The notes: generated by a model from the letters alone, not told the origin. Positions 46,113 through 55,890 are shown, counted from the first letter of the stretch. The stretch is 64,000 nucleotides of DNA from Flavobacterium sasangense DSM 21067 (GCF_000686885.1 NZ_JMLU01000004.1:124001-188000), one strand, 5' to 3'. Translations and numbers: made by a program.

Positions 46113-46901
46113 ATGAAAAAGCAGTATTTCCCATTTTTGTTCTTTTTTTTATTAACATTTCTTTCGGGATGGTCGCAAAGCAAAGTTACTTCTTTTATAA
46201 TTGAAGCGCCACAATTACAGACTTCCAAGAAAATTTGGTTATATTTACCTCACAATTATGAAACTTCAGAAAAGAAATATCCCGTAATTTACATGCACGA
46301 CGGGCAAAATTTGTTTGATGACAAAACGGCTTTCGCAGGCGAATGGAGAGTAGATGAAACCTTAGATAGTTTAAAAGCGGAAGTCATCATTGTAGGAATT
46401 GAACACGGCAACGAAAAACGAATGGATGAACTTACACCTTATCCAAATGAAAAATATGGTGGCGGAAAAGCCGATGCTTATTTGGATTTCATTGTAACTA
46501 TCTTAAAACCTCATATCGACACCAATTACAGAACGAAAACAGGTAAAATGAATACCGCTATTGCAGGAAGTTCACTTGGCGGACTCGTTTCCTATTACGC
46601 GATTTTAAAATATCCTAAAATATTTGGAAAAGCAGCTATTTTTTCACCTTCTTTTTGGTTTAACAATAGCATTTATACTTTGACGGAAAACACCAAAAAT
46701 CTCAAAACTAAATTGTATTTCATGTGTGGCGATAGCGAAGGTGAAACCACAGTAGCCGATATGGACAAAATGGTAGACTTGGTGAACGATAAAAGATGTA
46801 CTTGCATGCATTTGACCAAAAAAGTAGTAATTGCTGGTGGTAAACATAATGAAAAATTATGGTCGAAAGAATTTGGAAAAGCGTACCTTTGGATCTTCTA
46901 A
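46113..46901 (+). CDS. secreted alpha/beta-hydrolase (esterase D/Fes-like)
   Basis: 262 residues from the ATG at 46113 (the ATG at 46095 adds six residues). Signal peptide 1-22 (SGWSQ). Putative esterase fold: KIWLYLPHNYETSEKKYPVIYMHDGQNLFD, NTAIAGSSLGGLVSYYAI with the nucleophile in GxSxGG, and GGKHNEKLW with the catalytic His. Homologs include enterochelin-esterase-like and S-formylglutathione-hydrolase-like enzymes; the substrate is unknown, location periplasmic or secreted. Confidence 0.88.
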   Translation: MKKQYFPFLFFFLLTFLSGWSQSKVTSFIIEAPQLQTSKKIWLYLPHNYETSEKKYPVIYMHDGQNLFDDKTAFAGEWRVDETLDSLKAEVIIVGIEHGNEKRMDELTPYPNEKYGGGKADAYLDFIVTILKPHIDTNYRTKTGKMNTAIAGSSLGGLVSYYAILKYPKIFGKAAIFSPSFWFNNSIYTLTENTKNLKTKLYFMCGDSEGETTVADMDKMVDLVNDKRCTCMHLTKKVVIAGGKHNEKLWSKEFGKAYLWIF

Positions 46902-46945
46902 ATGAATTAATAATTTGGAAATTGAATATTTAAAAAAGACACAGA

Positions 46946-47395
46946 ATGAATAACAACGATATATTTAAAAAATTACGTGTAGCCTTACAACTACGTGACG
47001 ACCAAATTATTGAAATTTTGAACTTAGTAAATTTCAGAGTTTCAAAAGGCGAATTAGCAAACGTATTTAGAAGTGAAGACCATCCTAACTTTATGGAATG
47101 TGGCGATCAATTATTACGCAATTTCTTAAACGGATTAGTTATTCATTTGCGTGGCACTAAAGAAGACCCTAAAAATCCAAAAGAAGTTTTAGACCAAATA
47201 GCAAAAAACAAAGCCCCACTTTACAAAGAAGACAAAAAATCGGATTTTAAAAAAGAGGGCGAGAAAAAACCTTTTAAACCAAAAGGCGCTCCCGCTAAAA
47301 AACCATTTGGACAAGGCAAACCTTCCGACAAAAAGCAAAAACCAGAAAGCCCAGTAGAACGTTTTAAGTTTAACTCTGGTAAAAATAAAAAGTAA
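46946..47395 (+). CDS. DUF1456 (YehS-like) protein
   Basis: 149 residues. Two DUF1456 repeats of ~35 residues: NNNDIFKKLRVALQLRDDQIIEIL and MECGDQLLRNFLNGLVIHLRG, each a helical unit also seen in E. coli YehS. The last ~60 residues are a Lys/Pro/Gly-rich disordered tail (KKPFKPKGAPAKKPFGQGK), suggesting nucleic-acid contact. Function unknown. Terminator follows at 47398. Confidence 0.85.
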   Translation: MNNNDIFKKLRVALQLRDDQIIEILNLVNFRVSKGELANVFRSEDHPNFMECGDQLLRNFLNGLVIHLRGTKEDPKNPKEVLDQIAKNKAPLYKEDKKSDFKKEGEKKPFKPKGAPAKKPFGQGKPSDKKQKPESPVERFKFNSGKNKK

Positions 47396-47397
47396 AT

Positions 47398-47428
47398 AAA
47401 ATCCTCAATTAATTGGGGATTTTATTTA
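47398..47428 (+). terminator. intrinsic terminator of the DUF1456 gene
   Basis: AAAATCCTCAA (47398-47408) pairs with TTGGGGATTTT (47413-47423) with one T-G pair; TTAA loop, T-rich tail. Confidence 0.75.
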
Positions 47429-47537
47429 GTTATTTTAACACAAACTGCAGAAAAACTAAAGCGATTAGTTTGTCAGAATTTTGCTATATTGCAGTTTAAA
47501 AATTACAACTCTATATTTATCAAATAAATCTTAAAAA

Positions 47538-48341
47538 ATGAAAATTAACATCCTTTTAATTTCCTTCACTTTACTTTTTTTTATAAGTTGCTCAAATGAA
47601 GAAAATTCATTGAATAATAAATTAGAATCTTATCATTTCAAATATATGGATTATCCTTCTGATATGGCATTGAATCTAACTTTGGATAATTTGGTCAAAA
47701 TTCACTATGACTATAATAATAAAATAACCAAAAGGGTTGGGGGAATATTATATCTTAGTTCAGGTTCAGGGTATTCAACAATGTTTTCTGATTATTTATA
47801 CGATGAAGTCAATTATTCGTTTAATCAAATAAAAATAAAAAGAAAAATGTCATTAGAAAATTATTCAACTCCAACTTTTGAACGCATATTATTTATTGAT
47901 AATCATAATAGAATAACAAAAAAAATTATTTATGATCAAACGACACATCCTTATACAAAAGATACAATAATTTATTCTTATGATAATTTAGGGTTATTAA
48001 CTGAATCATATAGGGGTAACTTAAATTCCTATAATGAAAAAACAAAATATTATTACAATCAAGACAGAAACTTAGATAGCATTGTTAGAAAAAAACACTA
48101 CGGAAATGAGCCTTATTATGATAAGGAAAAAGAAGTATTCAGCAATTTTGATAGCGCCATAAACCCTTTAAAAAAATTAATTATTTTCGAAGAAACATTT
48201 ATTAGAGCTCTTTCAAAAAATAATTATGCTAAATGTGAAATATTCAAGTATAATGGAAGTAATAACTTGTATTGGCAAGAAACTAAAACTTGGGATTTAT
48301 TTTATGACGAAAACGGCAATGTAAATTTTAATTTATTTTAA
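47538..48341 (+). CDS. hypothetical lipoprotein with YD-like repeats
   Basis: 267 residues, lipobox FFISCSN (Cys18). The sequence is rich in Tyr, Asn, Asp and Lys and has loose YD/RHS-like units: IDNHNRITKKIIYDQ, YSYDNLGLLTESYRGN and YYYNQDRNLDSIVRKK. Such units form beta-hairpin stacks in surface proteins. More AT-rich by eye than its neighbours, which could mean recent arrival or simply relaxed constraint. Function unknown. Confidence 0.65.
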   Translation: MKINILLISFTLLFFISCSNEENSLNNKLESYHFKYMDYPSDMALNLTLDNLVKIHYDYNNKITKRVGGILYLSSGSGYSTMFSDYLYDEVNYSFNQIKIKRKMSLENYSTPTFERILFIDNHNRITKKIIYDQTTHPYTKDTIIYSYDNLGLLTESYRGNLNSYNEKTKYYYNQDRNLDSIVRKKHYGNEPYYDKEKEVFSNFDSAINPLKKLIIFEETFIRALSKNNYAKCEIFKYNGSNNLYWQETKTWDLFYDENGNVNFNLF

Positions 48342-48419
48342 TATTAATCTTGATTTCTCACAATCGTGTTAAAGTTTAAAATACTTTTTATATATTACTA
48401 CAACTAATTAAACAAAACT

Positions 48420-48857
48420 ATGGCACTAATCAATCCACACATCAATTTCAACGGCAATGCCGAAGAAGCGTTTCGTTTTTACCAATCGGTATTTGGTGGC
48501 GAGTTTGCTCAAATTATGCGTTTCAAAGACTTGGCAAGTGAAGAATTTCCAGTTCCAGAAAACGAAGCCAACAAAATCATGCATATTGCTTTGCCAATTG
48601 GCAACAATATTTTAATGGGAAACGATGTACCTGAAATTATGGGTCGTGTAAATGAAAATGAAAACCGTTCCAAGATTTCCGTTAGTGCAGCAAGTAAAGA
48701 AGAAGCAGACCATTTATTCAACGGACTTTCAGCTGGCGGCACAGTCGAATATCCGATGAGTGATAGTCCTTGGGGTTCTTACTTTGGCATGTTTAGAGAC
48801 AAATACGGCATCGAATGGATGATTGATTTTGATTCAAAGTATAAAGGAAAAGTATAA
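48420..48857 (+). CDS. VOC-family protein (PhnB-like), copy 2
   Basis: 145 residues, paralog of the gene at 45235: PHINFNGNAEEAFRFYQSVFGGEF, KIMHIALPIGNNILMGND, EEADHLFNGLSAGG and WGSYFGMFRDKYGIEWMIDF. The string LFNGLSAGG is identical in the two copies while metal-ligand neighbourhoods differ, so the pair duplicated some time ago. Substrate unknown. Convergent with menD, 9 bases apart. Confidence 0.88.
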   Translation: MALINPHINFNGNAEEAFRFYQSVFGGEFAQIMRFKDLASEEFPVPENEANKIMHIALPIGNNILMGNDVPEIMGRVNENENRSKISVSAASKEEADHLFNGLSAGGTVEYPMSDSPWGSYFGMFRDKYGIEWMIDFDSKYKGKV

Positions 48858-48866
48858 CCTAAAACT

Positions 48867-50519
48867 TTACTTCAACCCTCTAAAAAACTCCAATAAAATC
48901 CCATTATTCTCTTTTTCTGGTGTGAAAACTTCTAAAATACTTGGTTTTTCATTTTGATTTAGGAAAGCTGAATATTGTTGCTGTAATGTAATTTCATCAT
49001 TCGCTTCAAAATAATCTAATCCATACATTTTAGCTAAATGTGAAGCGTTCAAGTGATGTGAAGTTTCAAAATAGGTGTTAAACGTTTCCGTTTCTTGATG
49101 TCCGGGTAAAATTCTAAAAATACCACCACCGCTGTTATTCAACAAAATGATTTTGAAGTTTTTTGGAATGTAATTGTTCCATAAAGCGTTGCTATCGTAT
49201 AAAAAGCTGATATCACCTGTAATCAAAATCGTTGGTAAATCAGACGCAAATGCAGCTCCAATGGCGGTTGAAGTACTTCCATCAATTCCACTAGTACCAC
49301 GATTGCAAAAAACTTGTATGCTTTTGTCTAAATCAAATAACTGTAAGTAACGTATCGCCGAACTATTGCTCACTTGTAACTGACTGTTTTTTGGCAGGCT
49401 TTGGCAAATAAAATCAAACACTTTAAAATCTGAAAACGGAATTTTTGCAGTGTATTCTTGATGTTTCACTACTCTATCATTCCAAATAGCTGAAATATTA
49501 AATTTATATGTGCTTTCAATCGAATTTTCAGTCAATAACTGACTCAAAAACGTATTAATTTTAGTTTCAAAGTGATTCGTAAGTGCTCCAAAAGTATTAT
49601 ACGCTCTTAATTCATCCACATGCCAATGATGTGCTGGTTTGTATTTTCGCAAGAAGGCTTTGATACGTTTCGAAACAACCATTCCACCAAAAGTCAACAA
49701 AATTTCAGGTTGAAACGTTTTGAAATCATCCTCCGTAAATGGTGTAATCAACGTATCAATCTGATCGATGAAAGTTGGGTGATGTAAATTCGATGTTTTT
49801 TCGGTTAACACAACAACACTTGGATCATTTGCTAAAATATCTAAATATCTTTGTTCTACTAAATTTGGAAACAACTCTCCTACTAAAACTAATTTCTTAG
49901 TCGCTTTATTCCAAGTTTCTACAGTTGAATTTCCTAAAGAGAACGTTTTGCTTTCAGTATTAAAATCAATAATTTCTGGTTTTACTTTTAATTCGGAAAC
50001 TATTTCATACAATGGTTCTTCAAAAGGCGCATTGATATGAACTGGTCCTTTTTGGGTAGCCGCAACATGCAACGCCATTTGAATGTGATTGTCGTTTTCA
50101 GCAGAGGCATCTTCACGTAAATTCGCATTGTACAAAGAATGATTTTCCAATACATTTTCTTGACGAATCGTTTGACCGTCACCAATATCAATCTTGTTTT
50201 GTGGTCTATCCGCAGAAATAACAACTAACGGAATTTGGCTATAAAAAGCCTCAGCAATTGCAGGATAATAATTCAACACTGCAGAACCTGAAGTACAAAC
50301 TACAGCAACAGGTTTCTGAATTTGTTGGGCAATTCCCAAAGCAAAAAATGCGGCACAACGTTCGTCAGCAATACTGTAACATTTGAAAAACAGATTTTTA
50401 GTAAATCCAATTGTCAAAGGTGCATTGCGCGAACCTGGTGAAATTACGATATGTTGGACTCCTTTTTGTTGGCAAATTTCGATAATGCTTTGCGCTAAAG
50501 GAATTTTTGGATACATCAT
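48867..50519 (-). CDS. menD: 2-succinyl-5-enolpyruvyl-6-hydroxy-3-cyclohexene-1-carboxylate synthase
   Basis: 550 residues. Thiamine-diphosphate enzyme: N-terminal ISPGSRNAPLTIGF, AVVCTSGSAVLNYYPAIAEA, VISADRPQNKIDIGDGQTIRQ, NRGTSGIDGSTSTAIGAA and the ThDP/Mg motif GDISFLYDSNALWN. It adds succinic semialdehyde (from 2-oxoglutarate) to isochorismate in menaquinone synthesis. Other men genes are not in the window. Either of two adjacent Met codons may be the start. Divergent from a GNAT gene. Confidence 0.96.
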   Translation of the reverse strand: MMYPKIPLAQSIIEICQQKGVQHIVISPGSRNAPLTIGFTKNLFFKCYSIADERCAAFFALGIAQQIQKPVAVVCTSGSAVLNYYPAIAEAFYSQIPLVVISADRPQNKIDIGDGQTIRQENVLENHSLYNANLREDASAENDNHIQMALHVAATQKGPVHINAPFEEPLYEIVSELKVKPEIIDFNTESKTFSLGNSTVETWNKATKKLVLVGELFPNLVEQRYLDILANDPSVVVLTEKTSNLHHPTFIDQIDTLITPFTEDDFKTFQPEILLTFGGMVVSKRIKAFLRKYKPAHHWHVDELRAYNTFGALTNHFETKINTFLSQLLTENSIESTYKFNISAIWNDRVVKHQEYTAKIPFSDFKVFDFICQSLPKNSQLQVSNSSAIRYLQLFDLDKSIQVFCNRGTSGIDGSTSTAIGAAFASDLPTILITGDISFLYDSNALWNNYIPKNFKIILLNNSGGGIFRILPGHQETETFNTYFETSHHLNASHLAKMYGLDYFEANDEITLQQQYSAFLNQNEKPSILEVFTPEKENNGILLEFFRGLK

Positions 50520-50539
50520 TTTTAAAAATAACTGAACTA

Positions 50540-50547
50540 CAAAGTTA
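50540..50547 (-). promoter_or_regulatory. -7 element of menD
   Basis: Minus-strand TAACTTTG followed by TAGTTCAG, 20 nt before the start codon. Confidence 0.45.
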
Positions 50548-50596
50548 CGAAGTTGAAAAGGTTTTTAGTACTTTTACTACGTAATTTCTTTGCCAA

Positions 50597-51091
50597 ATGG
50601 AGATAAAAATTAGAGACTATAAAATAACAGATTGCCCAGCCATTTTAGACATCATCAACGATGCTATTTTGAATTCGACCGCTTTATACGATTACAATGT
50701 GCGAACTTTAGCCACACAAGAAGCTATTTTTGAAGAAAAGCTTCAGAAAGGTTTTCCTGTGACTGTTGCCGAAATGAATAATGAAGTCGTAGGCTTCGGT
50801 TATTACAGCGAATTCCGATTCAGAGAAGCGTATAAATTCACGGTAGAACATTCGGTTTATGCGAATAAGAATTCTATTGGGAAAGGCATCGGAAAATTAT
50901 TATTGACCGAATTAATCGAAAGAGCTAAAAAGCAAAATCTCCACACGATGATTGGCGTTATAGATTCAGAAAACACAAACAGCATCGATTTTCATAAGAA
51001 ATTTGGTTTCGAAGAAGTTGGCTTTATAAAAGAATCAGGTTATAAATTTGACCGATGGTTGCATTCGGTTTTTGTTCAAAAGATATTATAA
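50597..51091 (+). CDS. GNAT N-acetyltransferase, phosphinothricin-acetyltransferase type
   Basis: 164 residues. IRDYKITDCPAILDIINDAILNST is the family N-terminus, followed by VGFGYYSEFR, the acetyl-CoA loop SIGKGIGKLLLTELIERAK and MIGVIDSENTNSIDFHKKFGFEEVG. The family acetylates small amines, including methionine sulfoximine and phosphinothricin; the natural substrate here is unknown. Divergent from menD and convergent with the glutathione peroxidase gene. Confidence 0.88.
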   Translation: MEIKIRDYKITDCPAILDIINDAILNSTALYDYNVRTLATQEAIFEEKLQKGFPVTVAEMNNEVVGFGYYSEFRFREAYKFTVEHSVYANKNSIGKGIGKLLLTELIERAKKQNLHTMIGVIDSENTNSIDFHKKFGFEEVGFIKESGYKFDRWLHSVFVQKIL

Positions 51092-51096
51092 AAAAA

Positions 51097-51133
51097 AGTG
51101 TTCAGTATTCTAAAAAAGAACAAACTGAACACT
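51097..51133. repeat. inverted repeat AGTGTTCAGT / ACTGAACACT
   Basis: 10-bp perfect arms at 51097-51106 and 51124-51133 between convergent genes; a third related sequence TACTGAATACT follows. Arms are identical to the direct repeats at 20066 and 20087. May also act as a bidirectional terminator. Confidence 0.65.
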
Positions 51134-51150
51134 ATATACTGAATACTAAA

Positions 51151-51744
51151 CTATTTCCCTTCAATCCAATTTACGATTTCTGCATCAGTTGGCAACGTTC
51201 TTGGTGAAACTACTTTTACTAACTCGCCATTTTCATTGATTAGGTATTTTTGGAAGTTCCATTCTACTTCACTGTCCTGTAATCCGTTTTTAGCTTTTTG
51301 TGTTAAGAATTGGTACACAGAATGCATATCACCACCTTTTACCGAAATTTTAGCCATCATAGGAAACGAAACGCCATAATTTTTTTGACAAAAAGTTGCA
51401 ATTTGTTGATTAGTTCCTGGTTCTTGTGCTCCAAAATTATTAGCTGGAAAACCTACAATTACGAAGTTTTTGTCTTTGTATTTTTCGTAAATCGCCTGTA
51501 ATTGTTCGTATTGCGGGGTTAAACCACATTCTGAAGCCGTGTTAACTACTAAGATTTTCTTTCCTTTTAGTGTTGAAAAATCGAATGAATCTCCACTCAA
51601 ATCTTCTACTTTAAACTGATAAATGGTTTCTTTTGCCATAGGTGTTGTGGTTGCTGTTGCGGTAGCTGTTTGCTTTTTTTGTGCCTGATTTTGACAACTA
51701 AAAAGCAATGCTGCTACTGAAAACAAGGTTAGTAATTTTTTCAT
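51151..51744 (-). CDS. glutathione-peroxidase-family lipoprotein
   Basis: 197 residues. Lipobox LLFSCQN (Cys17), then a Thr/Ala linker and the peroxidase fold. VVNTASECGLTPQYE holds the peroxidatic Cys73, GFPANNFGAQEPG has Gln107, and VEWNFQKYLI has Trp162-Asn163: a complete catalytic tetrad. Cys119 (TFCQKNYGV) is at the resolving position of thioredoxin-dependent members. It probably reduces hydroperoxides at the membrane using a thioredoxin-like donor. The lipid anchor is unusual for the general family but common among Bacteroidota. Confidence 0.92.
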   Translation of the reverse strand: MKKLLTLFSVAALLFSCQNQAQKKQTATATATTTPMAKETIYQFKVEDLSGDSFDFSTLKGKKILVVNTASECGLTPQYEQLQAIYEKYKDKNFVIVGFPANNFGAQEPGTNQQIATFCQKNYGVSFPMMAKISVKGGDMHSVYQFLTQKAKNGLQDSEVEWNFQKYLINENGELVKVVSPRTLPTDAEIVNWIEGK

Positions 51745-51834
51745 CTCTTTTTTTATTTCAAATTTAGGATTTTAAAACGCAATTTTTGATAAACATTTCT
51801 TAAAAAAAATGGCCGCTTATTAGCGACCAAATTC

Positions 51835-54800
51835 TTATTTTTTATAATACTTCTTATATGGAAAGTAAGCTATTACCGATATTACTAAGACAATTGCTAA
51901 AATTACAAAGTAATAGGTTACGTTTTGTTTCTCTCCTGAAGCGTAACTATGTAAACCACTCAAGTGGAAATTTACCCCAAAATACGTCATTAAAATAGAA
52001 GCGAAAGCTAAAACGCTCATTACGTTATAAATCCATCTTCCTCTTAATGCCGGTACAAAGCGCGCGTGAATTACAAATGCATACACCATAATACTGATTA
52101 ACGCCCAAGTTTCTTTTGGATCCCAACCCCAATAGCGTCCCCAACTTTCGTTAGCCCATTGTCCTCCAAGGAAATTCCCTATGGTTAACATGACTAAACC
52201 TACTGTTAGTGCCATTTCGTTAATGTATGTGATTTCGTCGATGCTTAATTTCATTCTTTCTTTGTTTTTTTCGTTTGTGAAAATCATCAAGAATAACGAA
52301 ACTAAACCTAAAACCATCGCTAAAGTAAATGGTCCGTAACTCGCTACGATTACTGCAACGTGAATCATTAACCAATACGAATTTAAAACCGGTTGTAAGT
52401 TTCCGATTGAAGGATCCATCCAATTCCAATGTGCAATCATCAAAATCATTGAAGTTACAAAAGCAGTTGAAGCTACCGTAAGTTTCGAATCTTTCCCGAA
52501 AGCTAATCCAAAGAACATCGTTGCCCAACCCACATAAATCATACTTTCATAAGCATCACTCCAAGGCGCGTGACCTGAAATGTACCATCTTACAATTAAA
52601 CCTGCTAAATGCAAAATGAAAAACAACCCTATTAATCCATGAAAAAGATTAATAATCGTTCGGATGGCTTTGGAATTTTTGAAAATTTGTACAATACAGA
52701 AAGCTAACATTAAAACACCAGCTAGCATATACATATAATATAATCTCTTGAAAACATCATATTTATTATACGTAATTTCAGAATTGATTTTACTTTCCGA
52801 AAGCATTACGGCTTTTCCGTATTTTTTTTGGTATTCGGTTAGTCCTTTTAAAAGGCTATTTGGTAGTTCGTAATTTTTACTTTGAGATGCTTTATCTAAA
52901 GCATTCAAATAAAATGGCATTACATTTTTAATCGAATCTAAAGCGGTTCCTGTTGGTTGGTTGATTTCTAAAAACGAAACCCATTTATTCGATTTATCAC
53001 CTGGAACTGGGAACACTTTCAAAATTTGTCCACTTAAAGCCGAATATAGAAGGTTTACTTTTTTATCTGCTTCAATAAAATCTTTTTGAAATTGATTTGG
53101 AACTGGTTCTTTGTAAGCGGCTTCTAAAACTTTAGCCAATTTATAACTTCCAGTTTCATCGAAAAAGGCTACTAAAGGTGCGTATTTTGCTTCTTTTTCT
53201 ACACCAATTAATTTACGAATACTGTCATTTCCTCTTTTTAAATAGATAATTGGCAACGAATACCAATACTGAGGATATTGCGTCATCGATAAAAACGCTT
53301 GATCGGAATTCATTCCTTCATACGTATCACTTTTTGATACTTTACGAAGTAATTCAGATGAAAACGTATTAATAGGCTTCATACGACCACCATCTTGAAT
53401 TACGATTTTTCCAAATTCATTGGCATGGTCAGCTGAAACTTCGTATTTCTTTAACAACTTCAGAATTTCTTCTTTACTAGGTTGGTGATTGTGTTGTTGT
53501 GCAAAAGTTAATGAAGAAAATAAAATCAAAAACACGCTCAATAAACCTGCTCTCTTAGCTTTCACTTTTTCTAATTTCTCTTTCAAACTACTGAAACGAC
53601 TATTTTTTGTAAACAAAATTGCCATCAAACCAAAATACAACAAGAAATAACCAATGTAAGTTATCCAAGTTCCCCAGAAATCGTGACTTACGGATAGCTG
53701 TGTTCCTTTTTCGTCTGGATCAAATCCAGCTTGAAAGAATCTAAATCCTCTATAATCTAAAATATGATTCATGAAAACACTATCTTTAAATGTTTTTCCT
53801 TGTTCAGTATCCGCCACTTCAATTTTACTTTTGAAAGCCGAATAACTATTTTCAGTTCCCGGATATTTATCCGCGATAAAATCATCTAATTTTACTGTAA
53901 AAGGCGTATTGTAAATTTTACTTCCAAAGAAAAGTGTGAATTCTAAATCGCCAATCTTAACACTTTGCGGAACTCCTTGCTTTCCTCTCGAACCCACTAA
54001 AGTTAAGATTTCTTCTTTTCCTTGTGTTTTGATTTTAACTTTCAAGGCATCATCGGTTTGTTTGTCTTTGAAATCGTTATTCGATTTGAAAGTCAATTCT
54101 CCTTTGATAGCTGGTTCTGGAAATACAAATTGCGCTCCACCAATATTATATAAAGAACGTAACATTAAAGGTTGCACAGAATCTTTCACAACTTTTCCTT
54201 GCAATTTATCTGCCATTCGCATAAAATCACCTTCAAAAGGCGTTTGAATTGTGTAGGCTTCTGCAATTTTAGTAATGTTAATTGCACCTTCTGTATATTT
54301 ATTGAAAGCAAAAAGCACGTTGTGTAAGTTTTGAACTTCACCTTCTTTTAAATAATGTTCATGGCGTGTTCCTCCACTCGACTCTACCATTTTAATCATC
54401 AACTGTCCGGTTTCAGATGGAACAACCGTTTCAGTAGCGTTCATAATGAATTCTTGATGTTCTACTTCAAATGGAATACCACTGAATTCACCACTCATTG
54501 AGAAATCGTTACTTGCAAAAGCATTCAAAAAAGCATCATCTTTAACTTCTGGAGCTAAATACAATCCTTTTTCAAAAGTTTTACGACGTATTTGCCCTTC
54601 GTGATCTCCATCCACTAAAACCGTTAAATAAGGTTTATCTGAATAAATCATATTAGAAGATTCGCCTTCTCTAATTGGCATCATTCCTTCGTAACTAATA
54701 TAACGCGTAACAAAAGCTCCAACTATAATTAGAATAAAAGAAAGGTGTAAAATTAAAGTCGCCCAATTTTCTTTTTTGTGTAATTGATAACGTTTTATGT

Positions 54801-54993
54801 TACCTAAAAAGTTAATGATAAAAAACACCATGATAACTTCAAACCAAACAGCGTTGTAAACAACAACTCTAGCAGTATCAGTATTATAGGCATCTTCAAT
54901 AAAAGTTCCAGCTGCCATGGCAAAAGCAAAAAGAATAAACAAAACAGCCATTAAGCGTGTGGAAGATAACAGGGATAGTATTTTTTTCTCCAT
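51835..54993 (-). CDS. ccsA: CcsBA-type cytochrome c biogenesis fusion (ResB + CcsA)
   Basis: 1052 residues from the ATG at 54993. The N-terminal ResB/CcsB part has membrane helices near the start (MAVLFILFAFAMAAGTFIEDAYN), a large periplasmic domain and a helix near ~465. At ~485-505 a signal-peptide-like segment follows (LLSVFLILFSSLTFAQQ), then ~230 periplasmic residues. The CcsA part (~755-1052) has the heme-handling WWD motif in GRYWGWDPKETWALI and conserved His in its helices. System II proteins carry heme across the membrane and attach it to CxxCH of cytochromes c. Alone on its strand between gpx and birA. Confidence 0.93.
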   Translation of the reverse strand: MEKKILSLLSSTRLMAVLFILFAFAMAAGTFIEDAYNTDTARVVVYNAVWFEVIMVFFIINFLGNIKRYQLHKKENWATLILHLSFILIIVGAFVTRYISYEGMMPIREGESSNMIYSDKPYLTVLVDGDHEGQIRRKTFEKGLYLAPEVKDDAFLNAFASNDFSMSGEFSGIPFEVEHQEFIMNATETVVPSETGQLMIKMVESSGGTRHEHYLKEGEVQNLHNVLFAFNKYTEGAINITKIAEAYTIQTPFEGDFMRMADKLQGKVVKDSVQPLMLRSLYNIGGAQFVFPEPAIKGELTFKSNNDFKDKQTDDALKVKIKTQGKEEILTLVGSRGKQGVPQSVKIGDLEFTLFFGSKIYNTPFTVKLDDFIADKYPGTENSYSAFKSKIEVADTEQGKTFKDSVFMNHILDYRGFRFFQAGFDPDEKGTQLSVSHDFWGTWITYIGYFLLYFGLMAILFTKNSRFSSLKEKLEKVKAKRAGLLSVFLILFSSLTFAQQHNHQPSKEEILKLLKKYEVSADHANEFGKIVIQDGGRMKPINTFSSELLRKVSKSDTYEGMNSDQAFLSMTQYPQYWYSLPIIYLKRGNDSIRKLIGVEKEAKYAPLVAFFDETGSYKLAKVLEAAYKEPVPNQFQKDFIEADKKVNLLYSALSGQILKVFPVPGDKSNKWVSFLEINQPTGTALDSIKNVMPFYLNALDKASQSKNYELPNSLLKGLTEYQKKYGKAVMLSESKINSEITYNKYDVFKRLYYMYMLAGVLMLAFCIVQIFKNSKAIRTIINLFHGLIGLFFILHLAGLIVRWYISGHAPWSDAYESMIYVGWATMFFGLAFGKDSKLTVASTAFVTSMILMIAHWNWMDPSIGNLQPVLNSYWLMIHVAVIVASYGPFTLAMVLGLVSLFLMIFTNEKNKERMKLSIDEITYINEMALTVGLVMLTIGNFLGGQWANESWGRYWGWDPKETWALISIMVYAFVIHARFVPALRGRWIYNVMSVLAFASILMTYFGVNFHLSGLHSYASGEKQNVTYYFVILAIVLVISVIAYFPYKKYYKK

Positions 54994-55101
54994 GAGATAT
55001 ATTAGGAATACGTTTTTTTTTAATTGGCACAAATGTACTTAAAAACAAAAACTTTTTAACGAAGTTTAACAAAGGTTTGAGGAATTTATAACAGAATGAT
55101 T

Positions 55102-55833
55102 TTAGTACAACATTTTTACTTCTTTCACATCAAAAAATTGAACAGAATCATCCTCTAGTAAGACAGCTAATTTTCCTTCTTGCGTAACTTCCTGAATCTT
55201 ACCAACAAAACGATTTCCAGCAACCGATTCAAAAGCAGAAACTACATCTTTCTTAAACAAAATTTGATGATAGGCATTCCAAAAATGCGTTTCTCCTAAA
55301 ATTGGCAATTGTTTTAAATTGAATTCCAACTGATTTGCAATAGAAATTAGCATCGTTTCTCTATCAAAAATTTTATTTTCCAACAAAAATAAAGAAGAAG
55401 CTTGAGGCAAATTTTCGAACTGAGATTGATTTACATTCAAACCAATCCCGATTATCGATTGTACTTCGCTTGAATTTTTGAACGTATTTTCGATTAATAT
55501 GCCACCAATTTTCTTATTTTCTGACAAAATGTCGTTTGGCCATTTGATGACAAAATTTAAATTACTAACTGATTTTAAAGCTTCAACAATACTCAAAGCT
55601 ATGATAATATTCAATGTAAAAAGACTCGTAATCCCCTCAACTCTTTGATTATATAAAACACTAAAAGTTAGATTCTTACCTACTTCAGAAACCCATCCAG
55701 AACCTCTTTGACCTTTACCTTCTGTTTGCGATTCGGTACTTACAACCGTGAAATTTTCACAACTTTCTTGAGCCGAAAGTGCTTTTAAAAAACGGTTGGT
55801 TGAATCTATGGCATCGAGTTTGATTATTCTCAT
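55102..55833 (-). CDS. birA: biotin--[acetyl-CoA-carboxylase] ligase (no repressor domain)
   Basis: 243 residues. DSTNRFLK (10-17), the biotinyl-AMP loop GKGQRGSGW (39-47), VIKWPNDIL (95-103) with the catalytic Lys, KIGGILIE (108-115), and a C-terminal SH3-like domain with VQFFDVKEVKMLY. No N-terminal helix-turn-helix, so it is a monofunctional class I ligase that biotinylates the carboxyl carrier of acetyl-CoA carboxylase. Divergent from rsfS, sharing an 85-bp intergenic region. Confidence 0.94.
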   Translation of the reverse strand: MRIIKLDAIDSTNRFLKALSAQESCENFTVVSTESQTEGKGQRGSGWVSEVGKNLTFSVLYNQRVEGITSLFTLNIIIALSIVEALKSVSNLNFVIKWPNDILSENKKIGGILIENTFKNSSEVQSIIGIGLNVNQSQFENLPQASSLFLLENKIFDRETMLISIANQLEFNLKQLPILGETHFWNAYHQILFKKDVVSAFESVAGNRFVGKIQEVTQEGKLAVLLEDDSVQFFDVKEVKMLY

Positions 55834-55890
55834 AATTTAATAACAAAATTTAATCTTATGTTAAGGTTCAAAAATAATCACAAAAAATGA

